A stretch of DNA of 64,000 nt from Rostrohypoxylon terebratum (taxonomy: Eukaryota > Ascomycota > Sordariomycetes > Xylariales > Hypoxylaceae): the NCBI GenBank assembly GCA_022497145.1, contig MU385935.1, forward strand, positions 80,837 through 144,836, written 5' to 3'. Below the pieces are notes generated by a model. It was not told the origin of the DNA, did no database searches, and saw nothing but the letters and a program-made list of their open reading frames with translations. This document shows, in pieces, positions 38,504-51,471 of the stretch. The stretch's first letter is position 1; each line of letters begins with the position of its first letter. The translations under genes were made by a program, and so were the position numbers.

Positions 38504-39685
38504 ATGCGTACGAAGCATCTGAAGCTTCAGGAAATCCTCAAGGTTACTCCGGCGGTACAGGCTCCGGAAGTAACAATTCTGGACAAGGCCAATCAGGCCG
38601 TTCAACTCGGTCAAAACGCCGACTAGGTGGAGACGAGCAGGATGATTCCTCAGCTGGTGGCGATGGAGGTAACCCTGGCAGAGGCGGAAGTAAACGGGCT
38701 AGGAAGGAGGTAGAAACCGAGAAGAAATACGCTTGTCCGTATTTCAAACACGATCCAAGAGCGCATGTCAAACATCGAAGCTGTGCCGGACCGGGATGGA
38801 CATCGCTTCATCGCTTGAAGTAGGTGCTGTAGGACAGTCATTCGCGCCATTGTACTGACATCCATGCGATAGGGAGCATTTATACCGCGCGCACCGGCTG
38901 CCGAAGCACACGTGCCCTAGATGCAACGAGCCCTTTGAAGATAGTAAAGATCTAGGTGGGCATCTTCGAGCTGAGGTTCTTTGCGTGAAGCTAGACGTAG
39001 TCCCGGCCCTGCAGGGCATCGACGAAGCGACTGAGGCGAAATTGAAAGTGAGAAAGAAGCAATGCCCTGGAATGACTGATGAACAGAGATGGGGAGAAAT
39101 TTACATGATCCTCTTTCCGAAGGCTAACCCCAATGCCATTCCGACCCCTTGTAAGTTGAATCGTCGAAGATTATGGATAGCGTGGAGATACTAACTATGT
39201 TGAAAGACTACGATAGTAATGACGCTCTTCGGTTCTCCAAGAGTGTCGAGGAATGGAAAAAGATCAAGAAGCGGATGCAGAAGGATCTGCCTAACATCGT
39301 ACAGAAGAAGGTCGAGAAGTCGTTCGAGAAGGTCGAGGTCGAGGTACTCGATGGACTTGCCGACATTGTCAGAAACTGTGTGTATGAAATCTTCAAAGAT
39401 TCTGACCGATCACCATCGGCAACTCCTGCTGCAACTCCGAGAGCTCACACGCCAAGTGTCCCTGCCGCAAGAGAGCAGCCAGTTCCAACAACGGATGAGA
39501 TCAGGGACAGCTCGGTATTGGACCTTTCGTATTTTCTCGAACCGAGCATAATTGGCGGGATGGAAGACTTCGACTTCTCTTTTGACTTTGGAGGAACTGC
39601 TGACTGCGGGGTCCTTGACAAGGAATCGGACTCGGGCTATGCTTCCACTAGCACGAGAGGCGTCACTGTCGATACGGATTTTTGA
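38504..39685 (+). CDS. fungal C2H2-like zinc-finger protein (5' end unresolved)
   Basis: Exons 38504-38819, 38873-39150 and 39207-39685 (introns 53 and 56 bp, the second with ACTAAC) are in phase and encode a member of a family common in ascomycetes. Seen: a Gly/Ser/Arg-rich lead (GYSGGTGSGSNNSGQ), a basic stretch, then KKYACPYFKHDPRAH, RSCAGPGWTSLHRLKEHLYRAH and KHTCPRCNEPFED followed by DLGGHLRAEVLC: paired Cys and His residues forming two C2H2-like fingers. A conserved downstream segment (CPGMTDEQRWGEIYMILFP), a charged helical region and an acidic tail follow. The family is presumed nuclear; its function is unknown. The first exon has no in-frame ATG, so it must be preceded by another exon, most simply the frame at 37581-38356, but the phases at the sites I can see do not match; a frameshift, an unseen exon or an unusual splice site remain possible. 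Confidence 0.78.
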
Positions 39686-42600
39686 AGGATTATGAGATTC
39701 AAGATGTTGCTTCCTATCGTTGATTTCGAACTGAGTGAATGCGCTTCCGCTCTTTACATATCCGTCTCTTGTGTTTTCATTGAATGTTATGAGCGCTGGA
39801 ATACTTATTATGACTTGCGACAAAGGTCGTCTCGGGTGGTTGATGGTATTAGCATTCACTACTAGGTCCATAGGTTCCAATATAAGCTTGTGTTGCTTGA
39901 CTGTGCTTCACTTGACGTTGTTATCTTGTAAATCTTTCACCTAGGTATTTGAGAATCGCCCAAATGGTTTCGCGACACACTGTTCTAGAATCGAACCGAA
40001 AGTTACCTATTAATACTCAGCTGTATTTTAATATCACTCATGGCGGTTGTTCGTGAATCGCAACGGCCGTGCTATAGAAACGTCTTTTTGGATACGTGTT
40101 GTCTAATTCATGATAGTTGTCTGGGCCCTGAATACCTAGGCCCTAGGCATGTATGTTAAGCCAAGATCGTGAGATCGATGGGTCTAACTTGCTTTAGTTG
40201 ATGAGCGCTAATGCAGGGCGAGTTAGAGTGACCTGCAGTAAGACGTATGCCGACATCTTCCCCATACTACCATGCAACTATCGGTAACTGTAAGCCCTGG
40301 TAGAGCCTATCGGTGGTGACCAAAACTTAAATGGAGAAACCACAATAGTATTATTTTCTCCCCTCGGTAGCCTGAGGCGTATTTTGCATAGCAACTGCCA
40401 CTTAAAAGCTCCTATAAGGATGATGAGGAGCCGGCTTCGCTTCATGACAGGATCTTGCCTAATGCCCGTCTAGGGAAAATGCGGGAAAATGCCACAATGA
40501 CATTACTTGGTAGGAGGGAGGATCATGCCGTGGACCGCTGCATTAGCCAAGGTATTCTTGACTGCGTCGTTGACATGACGAAACACGGGAGTGCGAACTT
40601 GGGTTACTTGGGAATATCCAAGTAATTGGTTGTCCCGGATAGATAACTTAAATCAAGCCGAATGATGGATATGTCGATCAATTTTTTGAGCGTTGATCCC
40701 GCGAATGCCATTTGTGATATGCTGTAATGATATATGACATAATCGGAGCTGGGTCGATACCACGCAAGGGAGCTTCAGCCCTTCAGCTTTTTGGGTCATT
40801 TTTAGAAAGCCAAGAGAGCAAACAACGAAAGGAAATTACCTATTAGAACAGGTGGTAATAAGCTCATTTATATCTCATGTTGGACACATCCCACTCACCT
40901 AGTAGGCTAGTACAGAGTAGCTACAATAGCTACTAGCTATTACCAAATACACCAGATACATCTGGTGTACACTAAAAATGACCTTGACCTTGATCTAGAC
41001 ATTAACCTTGGTCTGAAATGCCTTCTGGGATGGTGTGGTTAGGGCGAGATCTGTCATTCGTCTATCTGTGTGTGCCCATTAGTGATGACCGCGATAACCA
41101 GTCCACGACGCGGAGAACAACTCGGCTTGAAGCCAATAGAAGTAGATATCACATAAAAACCCGGTGATTATTATTGAAGCGTTCATAACATCAATACGCT
41201 TTAGTAGTTCAACTGCTGTCATTATGCATTGGCATACGTACTTGAGAACGGACGGGACGGGTTGGACGGGCAGGTCGGGCAGAATGGGGATCAACGAGTA
41301 AAGGGATGGGGCATTATTAGACGACAAGACGAAAGGGGGAAAAAAAAATAAGATATTGATTCGCACAGGAAATTTGATTGCATCGTGAACAATTCTTAAT
41401 TCTCCATCTGGTTGCCAAGTCTGTAGGTCCAAATGAAGCTCGCATGGTAGAAGTGGTACTGCAGACGTTTGCAGGTTTGGCACATGTCAAGGTGGATTTG
41501 TGTATGCATACGATGTAGTGTAGATGTTTGGTGGAATCAATTGAAAATCTTCCTGAGAGTTTTCAATGTATTAAAGGGTTCCAATTAGCAAGGACTCAGG
41601 AGCCTTGGAGAAGTTGGTTGTAGTACAATAACTTCCAAGGTTGTGGCCATTCCCCTCCTACAAGCCCCAGAAGGCCCCCCAAAAGAGCCACTAATTAATT
41701 GTGCCATGTGGGTTTTGTGGATTTATGCTTAGTGCGTGCATTGACCCCAATGTGACCACGTCTTGTTCACATGGAAGCTACGAAGTACCTAAAACACGTA
41801 TCTTCCATATATACCGGTACTTATTACACCGCACTTCACCTATGTAATGTACGTATACAATGCTCCAGTGTTTCTGCTTCATAAAATGATGACTAGGTAG
41901 GTACGCTAATCTTCATGTGGTGAAGAGTGACACATGTAGTACTACATAGTACATAGTACGAGTACAGCAGGTACGACCGTACGACCGTACGACAGGTATG
42001 ACAGGTACTTCACCTTTGCTCAACAGCCCGGAATAAAGTGCAATTGCCCTCCCCAATTGGATGCCTTCCAAGTATTAATAAAGCTGTTTCCTTAGTGGCT
42101 CGATTCTCCTGCATCAGCACAAGGAGCAATGCAAGCCATGGTTCTGTTTGCTCTCACAACATTCAGGGGCCGACACACTAATTGATTTTTTAATTATTAT
42201 TTTTCTTTAGCGTTCTCCTTGTCTGTCCTTGCCTTGTGTACCCATGCACACCCATGCTCCATGCCGTCTACGGATGGATCCTTTCTGTGACTTGTCGTCT
42301 TGCGCATCTTGATACTATTTAGTGAAGTACCTGCGAGCTTAGCTTAGGTACAGAGTAGTATCGTCGTATCAGCTAAAGTTATTTGGGGGCGGGCAGGTAA
42401 AATAGGGATAGGGATAGGGATAATTAATGATAGGAAGGAGCATTCCTCAATTAATTGGAATAATGAGAAAAAAATGGAAAAATGGAAGGATGGATAATGA
42501 TATTAATCGATAGTGGCATAAGTGAACGGTTTAGAAAGTTTAGAATCTTCAGCCACCCCTGTTCCTTGCCAAAACTTTGACCACTCACGAGTATCAAAGT

Positions 42601-43180
42601 TCTTCCATGCCTATACGAGAGATAAACCAAAAACTTCATTACCCTATTGTGTGCGAATACCCTCTTTTTTAACATTCTGCCGGTCTTCGTCTTAACTCAC
42701 AAGCTTCGACTTTCTAATCAATTACTTTCCTTCGCCAGCCCTACTTCCTTTTTTTTTTCATTTGTCTGACCTTTGATACCCCCCGTCCTCTTCTATCACT
42801 TCTATGATCTCTTCTAAACAATCTCCTGATTATTCCCTAACACGACGAAAAAAAACGTCTTTTTCCTCCCCCAGGCATTACGACTAGCGGCGTTTTGATT
42901 CAGAACCAAATTAGTGACGGTAGAAAAAATACGGCTCTATGAGACGAGTCATTCAACCATCGCATACCCCTTTTCCTAGGTCTTACTTTTTGACAAGCTT
43001 CCGTTTGGTTGCTTGTGTCGCCTGTCGCCCGCTTGCCACTATTTCGAAGGAGCCGAACGAATCCTCTTAATCCTCCTTCCCGCTTCCCGCTTCTCTAGAT
43101 CTCCCACTCTTCGCCGTCCGTACATACCCGCGTGAGAAGCTAGGCCAGGCCTGATTATACACCTTTCATTACCGCCTCAT
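39686..43180. other. gene-poor block and DOCK-gene promoter region (3.5 kb)
   Basis: No gene is supported; a 134-codon minus-strand frame (41079-41483) has no motif. CCTAGGCCCTAGG lies at 40135-40147, CGACCGTA-type tandem words at 41966-41992 and GATAGG triplets near 42406-42422. The last 400 bases are C/T-rich, typical of a fungal leader. Confidence 0.55.
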
Positions 43181-43216
43181 ATGCGGTTGACCGACCCGCA
43201 GCTACGGTGCGACTAA
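43181..43216 (+). promoter_or_regulatory. upstream ORF in the DOCK-gene leader
   Basis: An ATG at 43181 opens 11 codons and stops at TAA (43214-43216), only 8 bases before the main ATG at 43225. So close a stop would allow limited reinitiation and could dampen translation. It needs transcript data to show that this ATG lies within the mRNA. Confidence 0.5.
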
Positions 43217-43224
43217 CCGCTCCA

Positions 43225-46200
43225 ATGCCCTGGCAACCGTTGCCCCGTATCGCCTTCGCCGTCGCGACCTACCCTTTCGAGACCAAGAACGAGAATGAGC
43301 TTCCCTTAGAGATTGGCGATGATCTATACATTATCGAGGAGACGTCCGACGGCCAATGGCTACGGGGATATCTGTTGGCGCCCCCCTCGCTTCTAGCCGG
43401 TCTGACTTCTATCAAGGGTCAACCGCTTGAAGCTCGCGTCTTTTCCGGGATATTTCCTCGCAGTTGTGTCGAGATACGCGAGGTTCTAGGCGACGGTGAC
43501 GAGAACTCGGAAGATAGTAGCAACTACCAAGCAGAAGAAGATGCGCAACATGTTGGCAGTGATTCCGGAAAGAGTGGAGTGGCCCCGAGTACGAGGAAAT
43601 CATATGGCAGAGAAGGAGAAAACGGCGGTAACGCGCATAAACCCAATGGCACCGCCTTGAACGGAACCGTCTCGAGAGGTCCCAAGTTGAAGAAGCGTGA
43701 ACCCGGAGCACCAAAGCCAGCCGCGCCAGTCCCAATGTTAAGGCTAGGTGACGAGACGCCTACCTCTACCATGGAACCTTTGATAGACGAAATCGCGTCG
43801 TGTCTGCGTGAATGGCACTCGACCAATTTCCACGACCTTCTTCTTACCAGACAATATTCCAAGCTTGACAAAGTATCTCAGCTGATTCAAACCCTGGACT
43901 TGTCCAGGCGGCAATTTCTGCACAATTTACTTACGACCCGCGAATACAAGGCGCTCCGGGAAAGAACAGTCTGGGACTTGGTTAGGGGGAATAAACTCTG
44001 TGGAGGAGAGGTTATCGTGCGCGATCCTAATGAGAGAGGTCGGGTTCTAACTGGTGACGATTCCGTCGTGGAAATTACTAAGCTGCAGTCTGTGATGAGC
44101 TTGTTGGACGAACCCCCGCAACCACATGTCGAATTGTCTGCGTTGCACCACCTGATGGTCGACATCAGGAGCTTTGCTGGCTCTTCTAATGAGCCCACAA
44201 CTTTGGTGCTGTACCTCGTTAGCAAATCAGTTGGAGGAACCCTAACGACACTTTCGGAAAGCTACATGATTGAGGTACCGGCCGGTGGTACGATGGGCTC
44301 CTTAACTAGGAACCCCCAGATGCGCACCTTATTCGCCGACCTGACCTCCGCTGACATTGGCGACGGCCCATCTGCTGACTCTGAATTGTACTTAATAGTG
44401 AAAGTTCGTTCACCGCAGCAGGTTACCGTAGGCAAGCCTGTATCGAGGTCGGGATCCTTTGGCCCACCCAATACGCCGTTCTCCAAGGACAAGCCCGCTT
44501 CTTCTGGCAGCAATAAGGGTTCCAGGAGGAGCATAATGTGGGGAACTACGAGGTCAGCATTTTCTAGGGGAGGACCGAAACTCGACTCCCTCTCAGAGCA
44601 ACCCGAAGAGCGACCACGAACAGATGGCCCTGAGAGTAGAGATGGACCAGTGCCCCCGAGTACGGCCGGTTCAAGAACGGCGCGCCAATCTATGGATGGA
44701 CCGCAACCAACGCAGATGATGGCAGAGAGAATGGTAGGCATAGGTGTACTAAGTCTGAATTCGGTAATGAAACAGGATGAAGAGACGGAACATGTGGTGA
44801 CTGTTTGGTCGCCATCTGCGAAGTTCACCGCCGAAAAGTACGATGCCATTGAGGGATGGGATGGCATGGTTCGCGATCTCTTGGGAAGTAAATCAGGTAA
44901 CTACGAAAATTCGAGAAGGGCAGAACGATTACAAATTCACCTCAAATCTTTCAACAGTCCCGATGCCGATGCCCTTATCAAAGCAACCCCTACTCTGCTT
45001 GCTGGTATTAGCAAAACCAACAAAATGGGGTTCTCTGGTGCACCAACGAAGCCCCGATCCGACATCTACGTAACAATTACCGATGCTCTCCTATCGAGAC
45101 AGAACTTGATATCTCGTTTCGGGGCTAGTGCTACAACTATTTCGAGCAACGTCCACGGAACAAATCTTATGGTTTCTTTAGAAGTTAGGCGATTGTCGGG
45201 AGAGCGAATTGAAGATTGTATATACCCTTCTTCGAATTCGGAACCGTTGAGCACGTGGCGCTCCTTTGCTGTAGAGCGCAACGAGCACTGGGACCAAACT
45301 CTCCGACTATCGTTATTACCTGCCGATGTCAGCATGGCACACGTTGTTTTGACCGTTTCTGACCTACCTAGCCCGCCATTTGCAATAGCTTACATGCCGT
45401 TATGGGACCAACACGCGTTCTTAGGCGATGGTCTACACTCGCTCCTTCTCTATAAACTCGACGAGCATACGCAAACAGCCCAGGCTGGTCCCGGAGGTAG
45501 AGGTGGCTATTTAACTCTTCCTTGGAGTGCTCGTAGTGATTCGAGCGACGTCACTGGTCCGCTTGCGATTCTTCGAATTGAGACATATCTTTGCAGCACG
45601 AGATTTTCGCAGGACCGAATAATTCTTGGCTTGCTAAAATGGAAGGATGGCCCTAGAGATGAAATCCCATCTCTATTGAAGCAGTTAATCTTCGTACCTG
45701 AGATTGAGGTAGTCAAACTACTGAGTGACGTCTTGGATGGCCTTTTCGGTATCCTAGTCGAATATCAGGGCAATGACGAGTACGAGGACCTTGTCTTCAC
45801 AGCCCTTGTTCGAGTTCTGGGCATTGTTCATGACCGCCGATTCAATTTGGGCCCCTTAGTCGATCACTATGCCGAAAACAAATTCAACTACCCTTTCGCG
45901 ACGCCCTGTCTCGTGAGGTCTTTTACGCGACTGCTAACGAAACCCACCGAATCGGAGACAGCACGGAAATTGAGAGCTACTTTAAAGGTTGTTCGCCATA
46001 TTCTCAAGTTCATCACGCATGCAAGAGGCCAGCAAAAAGTTAAGGAGGCTGGCATTGGCATTACGGGTAGCACTGCCGGCTTTACACGGCATCTTCAGAG
46101 TATCTTCAAGGCTCTCGATTCGATGATGCGAAGCACTGCGCCAGTTCTGGTTGGAAGCCAAACACTGGCAGTGCAACATTTCCACACCTGGTTACCTGAA

Positions 46201-49200
46201 TTAACAGGATTGCTCACGACCGAAGAAATCCTCCATATTGCTATTGACTTTATGGATTCCTGTGCTTTGGTCAAGGGCAAGTTGGTGTTATACAAGCTTG
46301 TTCTGATCATCAACTACTCGAAGCTGGATCTCTTCTCTGGCCCAGAGCAACGATCTGCCCTTAGTGCTAATACTGTAAGATGGATTGCACCGCACTGGGG
46401 CCAGGTGGATGAGGTAACAGAACAATGGAAAGAACAAGTTCGTCTCTGTTGCTCAGTGCTATCTAGTCAGGCTGACCATCTTAACGCTGAGATCCCGGAC
46501 TACATCCCGAAGATTGTGGGGTCATACCTGTCAATTCAAGCTACCGAATTGAAACCAAAGACCCGGCTTTCGCTTCTCTTCCCTGCGACCTACCCGTTCC
46601 CCAACAAACAAATCTCAGGCGACCCTGTTCAATTTGACGAGGCATTGATAGAGTTGTCAGCAATTCTATCTGCGCTTGCAAACTCGCCAAGTGGGATGCA
46701 GCTTGAATTAGCCGCAGACGACCTTACAAGTCTACTAAAGGATACGCTCAATGTATATATGAGTATCCTTCAAGGTGAAGCCTTTCCATCTAGTTGGCTC
46801 AGCGTGTACATATACCACCACAAGTCTACCATGAGAACGTTGCAATATCTTGCTACCATACTTCTGGAATCCTTTTTACCTCATCCTGACGAAGCGGAAG
46901 ACTTTGACACAGAGCTCTGGCGCATGTTTTTCTGCACGTTACTCAAGCTCGTTGGCAGTGGACATTTGGCTCTTGAGACATTTTCAGAGCAAAAACGACG
47001 AGCAGTTTGGAAAATTGCCGGCGACGTTAGAGAGCATGGGGCCGAGTTGTTGAGGCGAACCTGGGAAGCCATCGGCTGGGAGACAAGTCCCGACGAGCGA
47101 ATGCGATACGGACTGACGAAGATGGGTGGCTACCAAGTTCAATACGTACCTACGTTGGTCGGTCCTATAGTCGAACTTTGCTTAAGCGTACATGAAGGCC
47201 TTAGGAGAATGGCCGTCGAAGTACTCCAGACTATGATCGTTAGTGAATGGACGTTAAGCGAGGATCTTTCCGTCATTCAAACGGAGATGATCGATTGCCT
47301 GGACTGTTTTTTTAAGGAGAAAACCATGACAGAGAGCATCTTGCAAAAGCTATTCGTTAGCGAGCTACTTGAGCGATTTGAGCCGCTATCCCAAATCCCG
47401 GGCGATCCTCTATATTCTGCATTGAAGGGTATGATCGAAACCATCTCAGAATTCTTAGATCTTCTCGTTGCAGTTCACAGTGGAGATAACACTAGTGAGG
47501 CGTCTCATTTAATCAACCGATTACAGCTTATGGAGTTCCTCAGGGATATGCAAAAAGAAGAAATATTCATCCGCTATGTCCATCAGCTGGCCGCGTTGCA
47601 ATCTGATGCTAGGAATCATACAGAAGCCGGGCTGGCCCTTCGCCTCCACGCCGAGCTATACGATTGGGACCCCACAAGATTAACCAGTTCCTTGACAGAT
47701 CCAGACCTTCCAGAACAATCGCAATTTGAGCGCAAGGAGCGCATCTATTTCGAAATGATCAAGCACTTCGAGGATGGAGAGGCGTGGAGTAGTGCGCTCG
47801 CTGCTTATAAGGAGCTACAGGCCCAGTATGAGAATAATGTGTTTGACTTTGCTAAACTTGCAAGAACCGAAAGAGCTATTGCGACAATTTACGAAAAGTT
47901 AGCTAAAGGCGATAAACTCGTACCTAAGTACTTCAGAGTGGTTTACAAGGGTCTCGGGTTTCCGCTCAATCTACGCGACAAGGCATTTGTGTATGAGGGT
48001 TCACCGACAGAACGTACATCGGCCTTCACAGATCGTATGCAGGAACAGTATCCGGCTGCTCAGATCCTCACATCTAGCGACGTGGATAGTGAGGTAGAAG
48101 GCCAGTACCTGGTCATTTCGGCTCTTAGTCCGCATCGCGATCTTAGCCACCAAGTATTCCAGCGTGCTAGGGTCCCGCAACCTATTCGGGATTATCTACT
48201 ATCAGCTCAAGCCCAGACGTTCTCGGTGTCTTCTAAGCGCAGTACTAATGGTCCTGTCGAAACTCATTTCGCGGAAAAAATAATATACACCGCGGCCGAG
48301 CCTTTCCCTACGATATTACGGCGTAGTGAAATTGTGGACGTCAAAACGATACGGTTGGGTGCTAAAGAAACGGCTCTCGAGCGCATTGTCCGGAAGACGC
48401 AGGAAATGATAGCGGTTGAGAAGAGATTGGCTGAAGACGACGACGAAGAAATCGCGCAACTCATGGTAGATGCGATCGCGATTTCGGTTGAGCCTGGTTC
48501 AGAGAGTAGCGTTGCCTGTTATCGTCAGCTTCTACCCGGTCCCCAGTCTGAGGATGAAGATGAACCGGAACTTAATCACCAAGAAAACGCAATCAAGATG
48601 GCGCTTGTTGACCATGCAATCATGATTAAGAGGTGCTTAACGAGCTTTTCTCGCAGCTCAAATCCTGTCCTTTTAAAGGGATACGAGGACTACCATAAGC
48701 GTAAGCATTCACAACGGTCTCATTCAATGTACCTAGCTAACATTAATCAGACTTCTTGTCGACATTTGCGCCAGAGATCGCAATGTTTGCACCTGTCCAG
48801 CCGTCCCGGGAAACTGCTAACAATACGCCGTTGCCAACTTGGCAACGATCGTCTCCTACCAGCGAGCATCATCCTCAGGAACATAAGCCCAGCATTTCGC
48901 TAACGAACGGCGCCGGCATTGTTGAGGAAGCGGCGGCGCAAACTCTCTCTATGAGGCAACGCGGGACGCGACTTAGCTTCTTGGGGGGCAAGAAGAAGGA
49001 TGCCCAGCAGTTGAATGGCGATATATCAAACTTGCAACAACCAAGGGCTGACAGCGATTCTAATAGTCAAGTAAGCAAAGGCAAGGATAACTCAAATCGA
49101 AGGAGCATATTCCGCAGTCAATCAAATGACACGAATATCAGCTCGAACCAACACTCCCAACCCTACCCAAACGGGATCGTGGACCCAACCACGCCAGATT

Positions 49201-49385
49201 GGGCGATAGATCGTTCACGCAAAAGTAAAGAGATAGTCGATGTCGTCGAGAGGGACTCTGATAGACCTAGTGATGGCGGGATGGGGTTCAATTCGGTCAG
49301 GAGGAGGCTAAGCATGTTGAAGCTGGGAAAGAAACCGAGCAAACCGAATGGTTTCTTCATGGGCGGGGTAAACGAGGAATCCTAG
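43225..49385 (+). CDS. DOCK-family guanine-nucleotide exchange factor (SH3, DHR-1/C2, DHR-2)
   Basis: Predicted activator of Rho/Rac/Cdc42-type GTPases at membranes, controlling polarity and growth (family knowledge). Exons 43225-48700 and 48751-49385 give about 2,036 residues. Domains seen: an SH3-like segment at about residues 5-80 (FAVATYPFETKNENELPLEI...GQWLRGYL...GIFPRSCVEI); low-complexity linkers near 90-170 and 410-510; DHR-1 (C2-like) at about 610-760, beginning SDIYVTITDALL; a long helical middle; DHR-2 from about 1430, with EAGLALRLHAELYDWDP, KYFRVVYKGLGFP and then LNLRDKAFVYEG, ending near LLKGYEDYHKHFLSTFAPEI; and a Ser/Asn/basic tail of about 200 residues. The 50-bp intron (GTAAGC, CTAGCTAAC, ATCAG) falls near the DHR-2 end and is needed: without it the frame runs into an unrelated tail and stops at 48903. 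The start is the first ATG after an in-frame stop. Confidence 0.95.
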
Positions 49386-51471
49386 TAGATCCCAGTTCGT
49401 GATACTGGCGTGTACACAACGGACGTTGGGAGTAAAGGGGCAAATACCAAATTTGGCGGAGTAGGATAACGAGAAGCTTTGATGAACAAAAAATGGCGTT
49501 CAGGACTATCATTTTGATGAACGGGCGAAGTGGCGCCGGAGCTAAGTGTCGCATCGATGCTATTTAACCGCACTGGCGGAACTCTTTTAGGTGTTGTTTT
49601 AATTCTTCTATTTTTCGATAAGGGCTGTCGACAACGACGATCTCTCTTCTCGGCCTGTGGGAAAATTAGTAGACATACACACTTCCGGCAACGACGTCAA
49701 TTTCATTAGTCAAAAAAAGGTGTTTGCAGATGATCAAAGTCGGGATTATCATGCCGACTCTTATTCTACCTATAGGAATTGAATTGTATGTATGATCTTT
49801 AATTGCAAAACAAAACACGTACTGTAATTCTTTTAGAGATTTTTTTTATACTTTTATGTTTGATTCTTTTAGGTTGCTCACTTCATGTTATTTTACCTAT
49901 TCATACTTCTTCCTTCGATGTTTAGCAGTTTTTGGAAGGTCACCGCCTCGCTGATCCCCAGACCGAAGAGTCGAATAAACCAATTAGGGTAGAGCAACTC
50001 TCCCCCACTGGATCAGATGTCTTGGTATGCAGTAGCAGCTGGCTCCTTATCACGAAACTGCCGGACAAATTAAAAGGGTGCCCACATGAATACCACATAC
50101 CTATAAGCTATAAGTAATAGGTAGGTAAATATTTCTCGACGAGTCAGGTAAACAGAGGCCGGTCCGCATCGTTTCCGGAGCCGTCTAGATGATCGAGGGA
50201 CGATAGGAAATGATGGGTCTTTAGTTATTCGCTTGACCTTCCGGGAGAGGCGAGGATCTGTCGTAATGTCAACTGTCTGTCCAACAGCAGCAAGGAAACC
50301 AACAGTCATCCCTGCACGCCCCCGGGGTTACAACCTTTAAGAGGCCACCAATAATGTAACACCTGGTTTTCGTAGCTCATAACCTGTTTTTCTAAGCAGG
50401 CATAGTATGTACGCTCAATCAGTTTTTATCTATTTTCGTTTTTCTATGTCTCATGTTATAGGGGTGATGGGATGTTTCTCTCTTTCGAAACATTCCTATT
50501 TTAAGAATTAAGAGACACCCGGACGTAGGAATCGCTGTCGTCATCCCGTTTCTCGTCGCTGACTGGCTCCCCCACGTAATACCCTCACAAGCTCCGCGAA
50601 ATCTTGTTCCTGCAGATCCTTGGCCAACCCCCTGGCCGTTTTTTTTTTTGCGCCCCCTAGGCCACGTTTGCAAGTGGATCTTCGAGATCCAGAAATGCGA
50701 TTAGTTTAGCATGATAAAGACGATCATGACTCTTACTACGAAGAATATAGAATGTAGAAAAACAGTTCTAGTTCGGTCCGTTTCATCAAAGGTAGCAGCA
50801 CTAATCAGGTAGCTAGCAAGATGATGCGTTTGCCGCATTGCGAGTCGTGCGAGTCGTACCAATGTGGCTTATTCTGTGCTTAGGGAGCCTAGCGATCGCT
50901 TAGAAATCTCGGACGGCAGCGAGGCAACTGGCTGAACCCAAGCCGTCGATCCTAGCCCCATCTAGCGAATCAATGAACTGAATCTCTTTCTCCCGGCTTG
51001 GCGGAGTTTGGGGACAGTGATCCCTCAATTCAGCACCACCCTCGCAGCACACTATGGATAGCTTGTATACTAGTAGGATGAGCGGCGTGTTTCGCTGGGA
51101 TGAACGTGGGACAGATAACTATAGCAGTCCTTTTTCGTTCTCGGCTTTCCTCGTCGGCCCTTTCTTATGTTTCTCTGTCCTCTTTTAGTTTATCCATGTG
51201 GCATTTCCCCCCCTGATTGCTTGCGTCGCCCATATTCTCTCGTTTCTTTAATTGAAACAAACTTACCTCATCTACCGATCGGGCAACCAGGCTAATATAT
51301 TGCTTACGTCTCACTTTTCATATCGAAGTCCAAGCAGGCGGTCCCAAGACACCCAAGGCTACGATTCGGAGAGCTCCGGCAGAAGGGCTCTCTATACGCC
51401 AATCTAGACCAATATGCTAGACAGAGCCTCTATGGTCCGGAGATAATAACCTTGAACGCTACCGACGAACA
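49386..51471. other. intergenic, no gene seen
   Basis: Contains the DOCK 3' region, an AT-rich stretch (49.7-49.9 kb) and the leader of the next gene. A four-codon upstream ORF (ATG at 51432, stop TAA ending 51446) lies 25 bases before the next start codon. Other frames are short and without motifs. Confidence 0.55.

Noticed and set aside
41079..41483. 134-codon minus-strand frame
   Set aside because: No motif, and it lies in simple intergenic DNA; an ATG is present but no homologous pattern is visible.
48701..48903. Reading the DOCK frame without an intron to the stop at 48903
   Set aside because: The tail after 48700 becomes Arg/His/Ser-rich noise, whereas splicing at GTAAGC/ATCAG restores the conserved DHR-2 end and a further 200 residues.
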